A DNA stretch of 64,000 bases from Mesostigma viride (lineage: Eukaryota; Streptophyta; Mesostigmatophyceae; Mesostigmatales; Mesostigmataceae), in assembly GCA_009746045.1 (NCBI GenBank), contig RPFO01000080.1:10251013-10315012 (forward strand), in the 5' to 3' direction. The notes under the pieces were generated by a model, which was not told the DNA's origin, ran no database searches, and saw only the letters and a list, made by a program, of their open reading frames with translations. Shown here piece after piece: positions 1-10,890 of this stretch. Each line of letters begins with the position of its first letter. Position 1 is the first letter of the stretch. The position numbers and the translations under genes were made by a program.

Positions 1-15
1 AGCTCAAAAAATCCT

Positions 16-414
16 TTGATTTATGGGCTTTCAGGAAAGTATATACATGACCATGAAAAAAAATTTTCCTTAGGTGCTATACGCGTTCTAAAAAAAGCTT
101 ACAACGCGATATATCGCGTTCTAATTAAAAAAACACGGGTTAAGGGTGGCTGCCACGACGTGATGCAAAGGGAGGGGCGGGGGGACGATGGGGAAGGTAG
201 CAGTGATGATGAGAATGATGTTGATGATATTCCTTGCCTTGAATGTGCGTCCCCGGATGAAATTGACGGTGTCCCTTTCCTGCTGTGCAGTACATTCGGG
301 TGCAAGGGAGGATTGCATGGGTGCTGCGCTGACCCCCCGTTGACTAAGGAGCCCAAGGGGGATTGGTTTTGCCCTGCCTGCCTTGTGGCAGGATGCTTAC
401 AAGGGCTGAAATAG
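16..414 (+). CDS. PHD-finger protein, C-terminal part (partial gene)
   Basis: The open frame ends at a TAG-type stop near 414 and carries one PHD zinc finger (about residues 73-127). The spacing is Cys-x2-Cys, x14, Cys-x4-Cys, x4-His-x2-Cys and a final Cys-x2-Cys, followed by the typical PHD tail GDWFCPAC. An acidic run (DDENDVDD) precedes the finger. PHD fingers read histone H3 tails, so the protein is probably nuclear, but nothing else of it is visible. The first about 50 residues are AT-rich and low in information and may be intron rather than exon, so the true exon start is unknown. The gene continues to the left of the window. It could be a host chromatin gene or a transposon-borne PHD domain; no catalytic domain is visible to decide. 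Confidence 0.6.
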   Translation: MIYGLSGKYIHDHEKKFSLGAIRVLKKAYNAIYRVLIKKTRVKGGCHDVMQREGRGDDGEGSSDDENDVDDIPCLECASPDEIDGVPFLLCSTFGCKGGLHGCCADPPLTKEPKGDWFCPACLVAGCLQGLK

Positions 415-565
415 TGACAATTTCTGGTTTAGCAGGCATTTTTGTTCTAACGCGCCAAACGCAATAACTTGAGCTAGACTTGTCGGAATGATCTGGGACT
501 TGGACCACTGCTGTCCCCCTGATAGCCGGATTTTTGCTACATTTTGTTGCCTTAGTAATCTGAAG

Positions 566-745
566 TGTTTAAATTAAATTAAATTAAATTATAACACGCC
601 TTCGTTGGGAGATCATGTAGCACATATTCCTTGATGGGTGGTGGAGTGGCGAGAGCCGCGTAATCGGACTAACCTAACGCTATAATCTCGCTAGTCTAAA
701 AAATCCTAACTACCCTACTCATCAAACGCCTCCTCCGCTTGGGGG
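566..745 (-). mobile_element. LINE 3'-end fragment with (AATTT)n tail
   Basis: Read on the minus strand, this segment ends in a small stem-loop built on CTCCCAACG (599-610) and then a (AATTT)4 tail (571-590). A close copy of 597-740 lies at 7508-7648 in the same orientation. Each copy is followed on its right by a second LINE 3' end with a TTAA-rich tail, so the two loci repeat the same nested arrangement. There is no coding capacity. Confidence 0.55.
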
Positions 746-797
746 GAGGTGGTTTGCCCACAGGGTCGGGCGTGTTTATGACATGTTTATTCCCAAT

Positions 798-816
798 CAC
801 GTGACGCAGTCACGTG
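798..816. repeat. Perfect 8-bp inverted repeat CACGTGAC-GCA-GTCACGTG
   Basis: An exact hairpin-forming or dyad-symmetric 19-mer with a 3-nt centre lies just outside a LINE tail. It contains two CACGTG E-box hexamers. Function is unknown. Confidence 0.5.
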
Positions 817-817
817 T

Positions 818-1085
818 CTATTAATTAATTTTAATTATTCCCAATTAATTAATTAATTAATTAGAAACATAACTCCGTTGGGAGTACATGTAGCACATAT
901 CCCTGAGAAGGGGCATATGGCATTCTGGGCTACTTCCTGCAAGGGTGGGAATGTAAGCTACCCTTGCTCTAGGTGCACCAGGGCACCTGCACCCTCATGA
1001 TCTTCATACTATGCCCAGCTAAGGGGGAGTATGTCATGTGGGGGAAGATCAGCATGGCTATACAAGAGCTATGGCATGAGCTTCT
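818..1085 (-). mobile_element. LINE 3' UTR, stem-loop and TTAA-rich tail, minus orientation
   Basis: On the minus strand this is a LINE 3' UTR (1085 to 886), then the stem-loop ACTCC-CAAC-GGAGT (872-885), then a (TAAT)n tail (about 820-865). The UTR part matches 9834-10025 and the reverse complement of 9600-9770. At about 1086 it abuts a plus-strand reverse-transcriptase fragment with no intervening sequence, which is an inverted junction. Confidence 0.65.
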
Positions 1086-2346
1086 CGACTTCGGTGCGCA
1101 CTTCTTACGGGACCACGCCCCCATGCCCTTTACAGAAGGGTGTGTGGCAGGGCTGCGTGCTGTCGCCCTACCTGTTCATTATTGTTGTCGAATACGTAAT
1201 GATTCAGGCGCGCACGCGATTTGCCCGCATCGTGGGCAGGGAACCAGGAGTGCAGGTTGCTAACAAATTCTGGTATGGCGGTGCGGACACGGAGATTCGG
1301 CTGGCAGACATCATCTACGCAGACGACACCACCCTCTTCGAGGACACTGGGCACGTGCAGACATGGCTTGACTGCCTGGCTATCGAGGCCCGTGTAGTGG
1401 GGCTTGAGGTCAGCAAGAAGACAGAGGCCCTGGCGGTTGGGCTCACCCACTCACCGCCACCCCTCTATCTCCTCGACGGCTCTCGAGTCCTGTATCGGGA
1501 CCGCGTCAAGCTGCTGGGCAGCCTGCTCCCCAGCTGCGAGGTTGATGTGGACCACCGCATCTCCCTCGCCTGGCACGCTTTACGCCAGTACCGGGCCCTG
1601 TGGCGCAAGCCCCTGGGCAAGATCGAGAAACAGGACCTGTTCAAGGTCCGGCCTCGTCCTTCCTGTTCTCACGTATGGGGCCGAGACGTGGACCCTCACC
1701 GCCGACCTGGCCCGCAAGCAAGCTGGACGGCGCGGTCACCAACATGCTGCGTTCCATTTTCAGAGTAGGATATGCTGCTCATGTCCGCAATGAGGACCTG
1801 TACCAGGGCATGCCCTATATCACCAGCTGGCAGCGACGCCTGCAGCTAGTAGTGCACCTAGCTCGCACCAACCAGGTAGACACCTCACGTGGCCCCCCCG
1901 CAGGACTGCGACCAGCCCAGCCTGGCCGGCACCTCCTGACGTGGGTCGGGCCCAGTGATGTTAGACGCCGCAAGGCCCGCACCTTCAAAGAACAGCTAGT
2001 AGAGGACATGGGGGGCCTAGGCCTCTCCGTGATTTGGAAGAAGATGATGGACAAGGCCAAGTGGGCCCAGATCATAGAGGACAACGAGCCCCCCCCAGTG
2101 GGGAAGCGCCCGCGTGTGCAATCCCGTGGGAGGCACGCCAGATAGCTCCCCTAGGGCAGCGTGCGGCTGTCTAGATAGATGTTGTAGTTAGAATGCTGTT
2201 CGATAGATGTAGTATGTAGCCGATGTAGATAGATTAGACCGGTAGGACTGTTTGCACCCATCCATCCATCCATCCATCCATCCATCGGGGTTAATGCTCC
2301 GTGACTCCCCAACGGGAGCACGAGTCTAATTAATTAATTAATTAAT
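1086..2346 (+). mobile_element. 5'-truncated LINE copy: reverse transcriptase C-terminal half plus 3' tail
   Basis: Reading through 1086-2145 gives the second half of a non-LTR reverse transcriptase. The palm motif WQGCVLSPYLF is near 1148-1180 and the catalytic YADD is at about 1316-1327. It is followed by a thumb region (RISLAWHALRQYRALW) and a C-terminal tail ending at a stop near 2145. There is at least one frameshift near 1640-1690, where the reading moves to another frame, so the copy is dead. The first palm motif (DFxKAFD) is missing because the copy is truncated. The 3' UTR carries a (CATC)n tract (2259-2286), a stem-loop with CTCCCCAACGGGAG (2297-2322) and a (TAAT)n tail (2326-2346). 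The enzyme would copy its own RNA at a nicked target. The RT type is L1-like, judged from motifs only. Confidence 0.8.
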
Positions 2347-2480
2347 ATTCCCTAGTCTGAGGTGGCAGGGGGTGCCTGACAGGGCTTGTGGTCAACGTGG
2401 ATGACCGCCCCCCTCCAGTATACCGGCTTCCCCCTTGCGCTCTGCCGGAGCTGAAGGTAGGTCGGCCATAGCTCTATTCC
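2347..2480 (-). mobile_element. LINE ORF1 C-terminal fragment
   Basis: On the minus strand this reads as the last about 40 codons of the ORF1 protein seen at 7980-9384 and 12204-12533, including the conserved stretch PVYW followed by VDHKP, and ends at the same stop position. It abuts the (TAAT)n tail of the preceding plus-strand LINE directly. Confidence 0.65.
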
Positions 2481-2641
2481 CAATGTCCGGTAAAAAAAGG
2501 GTACTTTTGCGGGGAAATGAATAACTGTTCAAGGTTTTGTCATTTTCATGATGTAAATAGCTCAGCAAGCTACAAACTCAGGGAACTATAGACGCTACAT
2601 TTATTTCTGCCAACAAATGAGTGCATGGGCTGGGCAACAGA

Positions 2642-5600
2642 GCTTTTGACAGATCTGTAAAGTTAGGGCCCGAAAAATACAGATGGCTAGGCGTATATAC
2701 AGATCTGTTTTTTTAATACAGATCTGTACGTAAACTCCGACGTAATGTCCTTACGTCTTCGAGACTCGTCCCGGGCCATGCATGCGGGGATTGCGGGCGG
2801 TGCGGCCAGTGGTACAAATACCTGTAAATTAGCTAAAATTAGTCAGCCATGGTTAAGTAAGCTAATGGAATTTGAAGGCACGGTAAAACCAGTACTGAAA
2901 AGCTATCAGCCCAGTTCTCTCGCGTGTAGATTGTTTGCTTTCTCGACATTTTGAACATTCGGACGCGTAGTGCATTATCACGGGAAGCATAGCGATTGGT
3001 AGCCAACGATGTCGACGTACGTGAAGCCTCTGCTCTATGACGGGAAGGCATCTGGCGTTGCTGCAACTGGAATCAGGCCAGTGCCATGTTTGGCACCGTG
3101 CACGCGGAAATAAGGCGCCGTCACGTTAGATAGCACTGCTGAGGACGAGCTGCGCCTGCCTGCCCATATTTACCGAGTTTGTCTCGCATCGCACTGCATT
3201 ATTGCTGGCCAGACTTTGCTGCCTTTATGCCCGACAGACTGGTTCACGAGCCGTTTTAATTTGCTGCGTGCGTGGCTCCTGCCCTTCCATGGCAATGTTT
3301 GCAATTTCGCACGTTTTCGTTGTGATTGTTGGCACATACTACATAGCCATGCACATGACATACTGCATGAAGGTCGCAAAGTTAGGTATAGTTTGTGTTT
3401 GTAAATCCTGAGTTCTTGCTTCACACACGGTTCCTTGAAATGAAGGCCCTGGCCGAAGCTCGTTGCTTGCCAAAGCCTTCTTGTGTCGAAGAACAGCGGT
3501 TCTCAGTGGGCACATGAAAGAGACGTTGCCACGCATTGTAAGATTTCCAACCACACGCTTGTCCTGTAACCATGCAATTCATTCCATTTGCGTTATGAAT
3601 CTGGCAGCTTGTGAGCCTGCAACCATTAATTGCAGTTTGGCACATGTTACAAGAAGTAGGCTCCTTGAATTTAGGCTGCTTTCTCGCTTATTTTTGTTGA
3701 TGCTATAGGCAACATTGGACTTAACACTAACTTGAGTCCCACCCGCATCCAACCCCCCCAATCATCCATCCACTCCGTCCCTACCCACCCAATATACCAC
3801 CGTCTTCCCGCCCACTCTTGAACTAATCAGCCCAACGCCCCAGCCCAAGACACAGGCAAATGCCCATGTAGCCACCCATGTGCGCGTGCCTAGAGACACT
3901 CAACTAGCTAGGCTGCATGTATGTGCCATGGGGGCATAATAAGTGCATGGGCGCAGGTGCACATGCAGGCCCACAGGCATGCACACAAGCAGGCAGGCAG
4001 GCAGGTTGACAGATGGGTGGGCAGATAGGCGGGTGGCAGACTTGCAGGCGGGCAGGCGGGAGGATGGGCAGAACATTGGGTGGACAGGCGAGTAAGAAGG
4101 TCGTTGGGTCCAAGCAACCCGTTTATTGGTGATGGATTGATGTGTGTGGCGCATGTGTGCAAGTCTGCCTGTGTTTGTGTGCGTTTGTATGCATGTGCAC
4201 GTGTGCTCGTGGGTGTGTGCACATGTTTGTGTGCATGTGTTAGCGTGCATGTGCGCACGTGGGTGTGTGCATGCGTGTGATATTGTGTGCATACATGTGT
4301 ATGTCACAGTGTGCATGTGTGTGCGTGTGTGCGTGTGTGCGTGTGTGCGTGTGTGCGTGTGTGCGTGTGTGCGTGTGTGCGTGTGTGCGTGTGTGCGTGT
4401 GTGCGTGTGTGCGTGTGTGCGTGTGTGCGTGTTTGCGTGTGTGCGTGTGTGCATGTGTGTATGTGTGCATGTGTGTATGCGTGCGTGTGTGCATGTGTGT
4501 GTGAACATTTATGTGCATGTGTATGTATGTTGGCGTGTGTGTGTGCTGGGGGGTAGGATGGATAGGGAAAAGAAAGAGTGAAAAATGCAAGGTGTGGGGG
4601 AGTTAAATGTTTCACCTCGCGGCAAAAGTCGTTGTGCCTGCCGCGTGTATTGACAAGCAGCTGTGGGCACGGTTAGAGCAAGTGAGTACACGCCAAGGGC
4701 CTACACGGTTCATGCAATAGCACACAGCCAGTGGGACGAAACATCTGCACATATTACTTGGGTTCATCTATTTTGCACATTACCGGCTTGGGTTCATCAA
4801 CTGAATTCTGCACCTTACACTTGCATGGCTCATGGTCTCAATCGCTGCTCAATTGACGGAAAATGAACAGGCAATCAACATTCAGATTTGTTAATCCTGA
4901 AAAGTGACCTTCCACACCATGAGAATGAAGGTCGATGCTGCTTTGACGCATGAGCCTAATCCACGTGCTCTCGGAGGTCTCCACCTCGGCAGGAGCACCT
5001 GCAGGCGTCGTGGCTCGCTTACCTCAAGCAATATGCGCGTGCTGAAAGCTACCGGGGTCTAGGCAGAGTTACATTATCTGCCCGGACAAAGCACCTCTTA
5101 AACCTTTCTCGGCAACGAAGCTCTGAGCAGCGCTATATTGTCGTGGCCGGACTTCATTGTCGCCATTAAAATGTCAAAAGCTGTTTGATTCATCCAAGGA
5201 AAATGCGTGCATGGTAGACAGATCATGAGATGCCCGGGCGTATAGACATGACAAGCAACTGCTTAGATGGCGCTCCTCGCGTTTTGCCTCGACTCAGTTC
5301 GTTAAGGCGCCTAATCCAATGTAGCCAATGCATCTGGGTGTGACCAGAATACAGAGCCTAGTAGTGCACGCGGCGATATTGTTTGGTCTGTCGCACAATT
5401 GCTGTTGTGTTTGCAATTATTCTGCTCGCTCAGATGCAGGATTAACTTCGGCTTGATTTCTTAATTACCCTCGTGTGCAGGTCATACGGCTGACATTCCT
5501 CTATTCGTAGCCATTGGCTGAATTTTGCTTCCAGGTACTGAGCACGGCCTGCACTTCGACCCCCGAAGACGTAAAGAAATTACGTCGGAGTTTACGTACA

Positions 5601-5738
5601 GATCTGTATTAAAAAAACAGATCTGCATATACGCCTAGCCATCTGTATTGACGCTCCAGATTGTCGGCGGCTAACGTTTTAACTCTTTTCATTTTGCCTT
5701 CGTATATCGGGCCCTAACTTTACAGATCTGTCAAAAGC
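2642..5738. mobile_element. Non-autonomous DNA transposon with long terminal inverted repeats (3.1 kb)
   Basis: The left end (2642-2762) is repeated in inverted orientation at the right end (about 5568-5738). Shared blocks are GCTTTTGACAGATCTGTAAA at the tip and a stretch with TACAGATGGCTAGGCGTATA and two further ACAGATCTGT palindromes, then a block ending near CTTTACGTCTTCG. The right arm has about 65 extra bases between the outer and inner blocks, or the left arm has lost them. No transposase or other long conserved frame lies between the ends, so the element is non-autonomous. It contains the GT-rich microsatellite at 4313-4500. A target duplication could not be defined with confidence. 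Confidence 0.75.
4313..4500. repeat. (GTGTGTGC)n microsatellite
   Basis: An 8-bp period of alternating purine-pyrimidine sequence runs for about 190 bp, inside a broader GT-rich stretch (4141-4550). Such tracts can adopt Z-DNA. All frames through it are open because of base composition and do not indicate a protein. Confidence 0.9.
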
Positions 5739-5745
5739 CCTACAT

Positions 5746-7509
5746 TAAATTGTACGTAACCCTACCTGTTACACGTCGTACGTAACCCTACCTATTTTTA
5801 GGACTGAGTTGATCTCAGTCCTAATTTTAGGACTGAGTTTTTGGGTTTCGTAGAAAATTCGCCCCGGTCAGAGTGTTGGACAAAAAAATTCTCTCAAAAT
5901 TTATTCAAATACTACGTGAAAAGACCTTTCTTGGACATATTTTTGGGATATTTTTGGATTTTGTTTGGGCGGCTAAATGTGCGGTCAAAGTACAGGTGGT
6001 AAGGGTACTTTTTCACGCGAAACGTGAGTTCCGGAAATGCACGACCTAGCCATGGCGGCTTGCGCCCATGCATGCAGTTTACGTTTGCGGACGATTGAGC
6101 TGGTCAAACTCAGGAAGTAGATTTCTTATGTCTTAAAGATGACACAGGCAAAATTTTAGCCCGCGGAGATGCGATTTACCAGGTGTCGGCACTGCTCTTG
6201 GTGGAAAAAACTGCGATCAGACAGGCTGACGGAATTGATGACTAAAACTGCTTTCCGGCGCAGGTCGAAGGGTTTATATGCTTCTTTCTACTAATTATCA
6301 TGCATTTTCGTAGAATAAAGTCACTAAAGACAGTGGCAGTAAAGATTTGATGATTTCAAGCACTCTGTCACGTCATGCTTTGTGTGCCGGCAAGTGTCAC
6401 TTTTGCGGGCACCGCCTGGGCCAAGGTAACGCCATCCGTGAACGGTAAAGCTGAAATATCGTTGCCTCATCGTTTTTTGATGTTCTTGAATGAGTTTAAG
6501 CTTGCGAGGCGTTGTCAGTTTCGAGTCTTGATGCGCTTTCTTGACCGTTGCCTGCCCCTCTCTAAACCCCCCTTTTTTGATGATGTTACCAGGCATTTGC
6601 CTTACCCTAGTGTAATTGTGCAGGTTTTTAGGCGCTTAATGGGTTTAAATACCTTCATAGATGTTAGTTCTTCTTTTGCTACGTTCATACTGCATGATTG
6701 TGTGGCCACGGGCTGCATCAAGCGTGCTTTCGAGCTTACACTTGTGAGTGAAAAGTCTTGGTGATAAACCACTGTCATAATGTGCCAGCAAGTATGTTGG
6801 CCATGTCATGGCAAAGCAAAACAGCTTTAGCCATGTCTATTCTTGTTAGAAACAATTGAAATATGCTTAACCTACCCATCATATTGGTGGTTAAGACTTA
6901 TAATACAACCCTTTGTAGGTAGGTATCCATACCCATTCCCTACGTGCGTGCATAGGCTCTCACACATACTAAGGTATCATATAACTGCAATATGATGATG
7001 CAAGCATGTTGTCCTATTATGCTAGAAGGGAAATGAGTTGATTGGCATGGTTGGTTGCCACGGTGGTGTGTAGTATGACCGCACTTACATGCTAGCATTT
7101 TGCTAGCAAGGCCCAGTCCTATTATAGGACTGGCAGTATTTTGTGTGTTTCAGGCAGTGCCTGTGGCCAAATTGAGTCCAGTTTTTTTCTACAGGTCAAG
7201 AACTATATTTTTTACATGCCTATATTTTTTCAACATGCATATGGAATTTATTCAAATTTTCCCAATCGTGCTTCCACACAAAAATGCAAAATCGCGAGTA
7301 AGGGTCCACACCCCAGTAAAATTATACATGATTTGGTCAATGTATGATTTTTTATGCATATGCCCAAGCATTAGCATGATATTGAGTGCTATTATGCATA
7401 TCAAACATATGGGGTACCCCCCTACCCTTACCGCTACATGATCTCAAAGTTGGCATACTCAGTCCTATTTTTAGGACTGAGTTTGCACGTACGACGTGTT
7501 AAATTGTAA
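5746..7509. mobile_element. Candidate non-autonomous element with inverted palindromic ends
   Basis: ACACGTCGTACGT near 5773-5786 is matched in inverted orientation near 7488-7500. Next to each lies a palindrome built from AGGACTGAG and CTCAGTCCT (5798-5845 and 7460-7483). The 10-mer TTAAATTGTA occurs just outside both ends (5746-5755 and 7500-7509) and may be the target duplication. The right flank is a LINE 3' end, so the insertion would have hit a LINE tail. The interior has no recognisable protein; the 129-codon open frame at 6375-6764 resembles nothing I know. The exact ends are uncertain. Confidence 0.5.
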
Positions 7510-7648
7510 CATGCCTCCGTTGGGAGATCATGTAGCACATATTCCTTGATGGATAGGTGGGGTGGGAGGAGCCGCGTAATCGAACTAGCTAACCTAACTC
7601 TAATCTAGCTAGTCTAGAAAAGTCCTAACTACCCTACTCATCAAACAA
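7508..7648 (-). mobile_element. LINE 3'-end fragment
   Basis: It is nearly the same sequence as 597-740. On the minus strand it ends with the stem-loop CTCC-CAAC-GGAG (about 7511-7523). Its tail appears to be interrupted by the element to the left. Confidence 0.55.
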
Positions 7649-7657
7649 ATGCTGGGG

Positions 7658-7760
7658 CATTAATTAATTAATTTTAATTAATTAATTAATTAATTAATTA
7701 ATTAATTAATTAGGAACATAACTCCGTTGGGAGTATATGTAGCACATAGCCCACTCGTGG
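7658..7760 (-). mobile_element. LINE 3' end with long (TTAA)n tail
   Basis: The minus-strand order is a short 3' UTR remnant, the stem-loop ACTCC-CAAC-GGAGT (about 7719-7733) and a TTAA-rich tail of about 50 bp (7661-7713). A (GTAA)n tract follows at 7777-7795. Confidence 0.6.
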
Positions 7761-7979
7761 TGTGGGTGGCGGGGAGTAAGTAAGTAAGTAAGTACTTGCG
7801 TGTCATGCGCAAATTCATGGCATAGCATTGCGTACCGTATAGCCACGAGGTAGCCATGGCTGTCGGAGCTCATAACTTTCACGTTTGAGCACCGAATTCA
7901 GCTGTGAATATCACAATCGCTTCGTCTTTCTTAGACGCACATGCTGATATAATTTTCCGAAGCTATAACGCACTATACG

Positions 7980-9384
7980 ATGAGCAAACGCCTCTCGACG
8001 CAACGCAGCCTGGCGGCTGCGCTCAGCAATGAAAATACGTCTGCAGCCCCGGCTGCAGCTTCGCCAACCGGCCCAGAAGGCAGCGGCGCCACTAGCCAAG
8101 CTCTAGTGGTCGCCCAGCCCCCGCTGGCCGCCTCGCCAGCAGCGTCGCCTGAACCCAAGCGCAGTCGCCCTGCCGAGCCGACCTGGGAGGAGTTCGACTT
8201 TGACGCCAGCCAGCCCGGCTTTCTCGACAAGCTCAACCTCGACAGGATCCTGAGCTACTTGTTTTTCGGATCGTATGGGCCTCGCTTCTCGAGATGTGCA
8301 AGCAACTCTTCCGATCAGGGCCGCCTCACCGATGCTTTCCAGAGACGCACCCACAACTTCGACCAAATCCTCCAATGCCGCCGCCCCAACCTTCAGATTC
8401 GCGTCCTTTTCTCCCTCCTCGGCCGCTCCCTCGAGGAGCTTTGGCCCCCAAAGCCCCTCACCACCACCTTAACCGAATCCTCCATCCGCTCACTCCTCAA
8501 GGAGGCCCTCGAGCAGCACGTGGCCCCCATCGCAGCAGATGTGGCGGTCATGGGCAGCACGTTGGCTGCCGAGCTCCCCCTCCTCTCCACCGCCACCTCC
8601 ACCATCTCCACCGCCACCTCCACCCTCCTCGCCTCCTCCACCGCCACCACCTCCACCTCCGACGCCATCACCGCCCAGCTCCGTGACATCGACCAGCGTC
8701 TTAAGGACAACGCCATTGCTATCGAGGTTCTGCAGAATACCGCAGGCCTCACCGCCCAGGCGGTGAAGGACATTGCCGCCAAGCCAGCCTCGGCTGGCCT
8801 GGCCGGCGATGCTCCTCCCATCACCACCTGGGCGGACATGCTTAAGCAACATACCACCTCCACCACCTCCGCCGTCGCAGCCCAGCTTCAACGGCAGACG
8901 CTTGACCTCCGCGAGGAGGCCGAGCTCGCCAAGCGCAGCCTCAACGTCATTGTCAAGAACTTCAAGATGGAGGAAGGTGAGAATTCCGAGAAGCTTTTGC
9001 GTGCGTTTGAGAGAGAAATCCTTCATCAATGGTCGCATGGGCCTTAACGGTGAGATAGAGCTGGCTGCCCACCGCCTTCCCCGCGCGCGGGGTAAGGCAG
9101 GGCCGCCCCCGCTCCTCCTCACCTTTAAGACCCCGGCGGACAAGATTTCTTTTCTCAGACGCCGCAAGCGGCTCGAGAAGACTCTCTTCACCCTTGATGA
9201 CGACTTGACCCTGGCGCAGCAACAACGGCGACGGGAGCTATGGCCGACCTACCTCCAGCTCCGGCAGACCAAGGCGGGGCAGCCGGTGTACTGGAAGGGG
9301 GCGGCCATCTACGTCGGCCACAAGCCCTGGCAGGCGACCCCCTCCCCCCCCGCGGCCCCAGCGACTCCAGACGCCCCAGCTTAG
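7980..9384 (+). CDS. LINE ORF1 protein (RNA-binding, retrotransposon; one frameshift)
   Basis: The frame starts at ATG 7980 and runs to 9047. After a one-base frame change near 9010-9025 it continues in the next frame to a TAG at 9382-9384. The N-terminal about 190 residues are Ala/Pro/Ser-rich. The middle (about 200-300) is Thr/Ser/Ala-rich and is followed by a likely coiled-coil-prone charged stretch. The C-terminal part has the layout of LINE ORF1 RNA-binding domains: a strand with NVIVKNF, then RGKAGPPPLLLTF, then TLDDDLTLAQQQRRRELWP and PVYWKGAAIYV. ORF1 proteins coat the element RNA as a chaperone. The stop is followed directly by a 3' UTR, stem-loop and tail rather than by an RT frame, so this copy looks ORF1-only. 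The related copy at 12054-12988 has the same layout. The frameshift may be real decay or a sequence error. Confidence 0.7.
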
Positions 9385-9833
9385 GGGAATACAGCAGTAG
9401 TAGTGCAGAATAGATAGACCGTGGCCATGTACATGTACGCCTCCTAGAGGCACTATCTCAGCTAAGCCCTGCGCTTTATTTAATCATGTACATGTGTGCC
9501 TATGATGTGCCACACTCCAGACGATGCCTAGCCTTATTTAGTAATGTTGTGCCCATGCAGGGAGTCACTCTCTGCTGAGAAGCCATGCCATAGCTCTTGT
9601 ATAGCCATGATGATCTTCCCCCTCACAGGCATGCTCCCCCCCTTACCCGGGCATAGCGTGATAGACCATGAGGGTGCGGGTGCCCTGGTGCACCTAGAGC
9701 AAGTGTTGTTTACATTCCCACCCTTGCAGGAAGTAGCTTAGAATGTATTATAGGCTCATATGCCCCTTCTCAGGGCTATGTGCTACATATACTCCCAACG
9801 GAGTTATGTTCCTAATTAATTAATTAATTAATA
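9385..9833 (+). mobile_element. 3' UTR, stem-loop and (TAAT)n tail of the ORF1-only LINE
   Basis: About 450 bases follow the ORF1 stop. They end in the stem-loop ACTCC-CAAC-GGAGT (about 9791-9804) and a (TAAT)n tail (about 9814-9833). The same 3' UTR, minus its last about 50 bases, follows immediately in inverted orientation. Confidence 0.7.
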
Positions 9834-10240
9834 GCCCAGAGAAGGGGCATATGGCCTATCATACATTCTAAGCTACTTCCTGCAAGGGTGGGAATGTAAA
9901 GGACCCTTGCTCTAGGTGCACCAGGGCACTTGCATCCCCATGATCTTCAAGCTATGCCCAGCGAAGGGGGAGCCTGTCATGGGGGGGAAGATCAGCATAG
10001 CTATACAGAAGCTAGGGCATGGCGTCTCAGCAGAGAGTTACTCCCTGCATGGGCACAACATAACTAAATATAGCTAGGCATCATCTGGAGGGTGGCTCAT
10101 CATAGGCACACATGTACATCAGTGATTAAATAAAGCGCGTGGCTTAGCTGGGATAGTGCCTCTAGGAGGCGTACATGTACATCAGAATGTACATGGCCAC
10201 GGTCTATCTATTCTACACTACTACTGCTGTATTCCCCTAA
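9834..10240 (-). mobile_element. Inverted copy of the ORF1-LINE 3' UTR
   Basis: This is the reverse complement of about 9385-9770 with several percent divergence and small indels. It makes a large near-palindrome centred at 9833/9834. Its outer edge coincides with the position just after the ORF1 stop codon, and its inner edge lacks the stem-loop and tail. Confidence 0.75.
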
Positions 10241-10310
10241 TTAATTAATTAATTAATTAAAATCATAGCTCCGTTGGGAGCATATGTAACACATAGCCCT
10301 GAGAAAGGGG
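10241..10310 (-). mobile_element. LINE 3' end (stem-loop and TTAA tail), minus orientation
   Basis: A TTAA-rich tail (about 10241-10260) is followed by the minus-strand stem-loop around GCTCCGTTGGGAGC (about 10268-10282) and the start of the 3' UTR. At about 10311 it abuts a plus-strand RT fragment, repeating the arrangement at 1085/1086. Confidence 0.6.
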
Positions 10311-10890
10311 CATCTATGGGTTTGTGCAACACAGTACAGGCGCTCTTCGCTACTCGCCGACTGGTGGAGGAACTGCAACGCCTTCAGCCTGGTGAGTCCC
10401 CTTTGCACCTTGTGCTGGTGGACTTCATCAAAGCCTTCGATTCGGTTTTCTGGCCTGCGCTTTGGGACATCCTCGAGTTGTTCCGGATCCCCCGCCCCCT
10501 GATTGCTGTCATCCGCAACCTGTATGAAGGGTCCACCACTTCGGTGCGCACTTCTTACGGGACCACGCCCCCATGCCCTTTACAGAAGGGTGTGTGGCAG
10601 GGCTGCGTGCTGTCGCCCTACCTGTTCATTATTGTTGTCGAATACGTAATGATTCAGGCGCGCAAGCGATTTGCCCGCATCGTGGGCAGGGAACCAGGAG
10701 TGCAGGTTGCTAACAAATTCTGGCATGGCCCGGTGCGGACACGGAGATTCGGCTAGCAGACATCATTTACGCAGACGACACCACCCTCTTCGAGGACACT
10801 GAGCACGTGCAGACATGGCTTGACTGCCTGGCTCTCGAGGCCCGTGCAGTGGGGCTTGAGGTCAGCAAGAAGACAGAGGCCCTGGCGGTT
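10311..10890 (+). mobile_element. LINE reverse transcriptase fragment (palm domain)
   Basis: It contains the palm motif VDFIKAFDSV (about 10420-10450), then WQGCVLSPYLF (about 10590-10625). After a frame change near 10730 it contains IYADDTTLF (YADD at about 10768-10779). It stops abruptly near 10890 after the stretch SKKTEALAV. From there on the sequence reads as RT on the opposite strand. The plus-strand part is very similar to 1086-1440 of the first RT copy. Confidence 0.75.

Noticed and set aside
3900-4615. Cys/Val- or His/Thr-rich frames on both strands
   Set aside because: GT microsatellite translation, with no conserved domain.
6375-6764. 129-codon frame in the inverted-end element
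   Set aside because: No recognisable domain and average length for chance in this composition.
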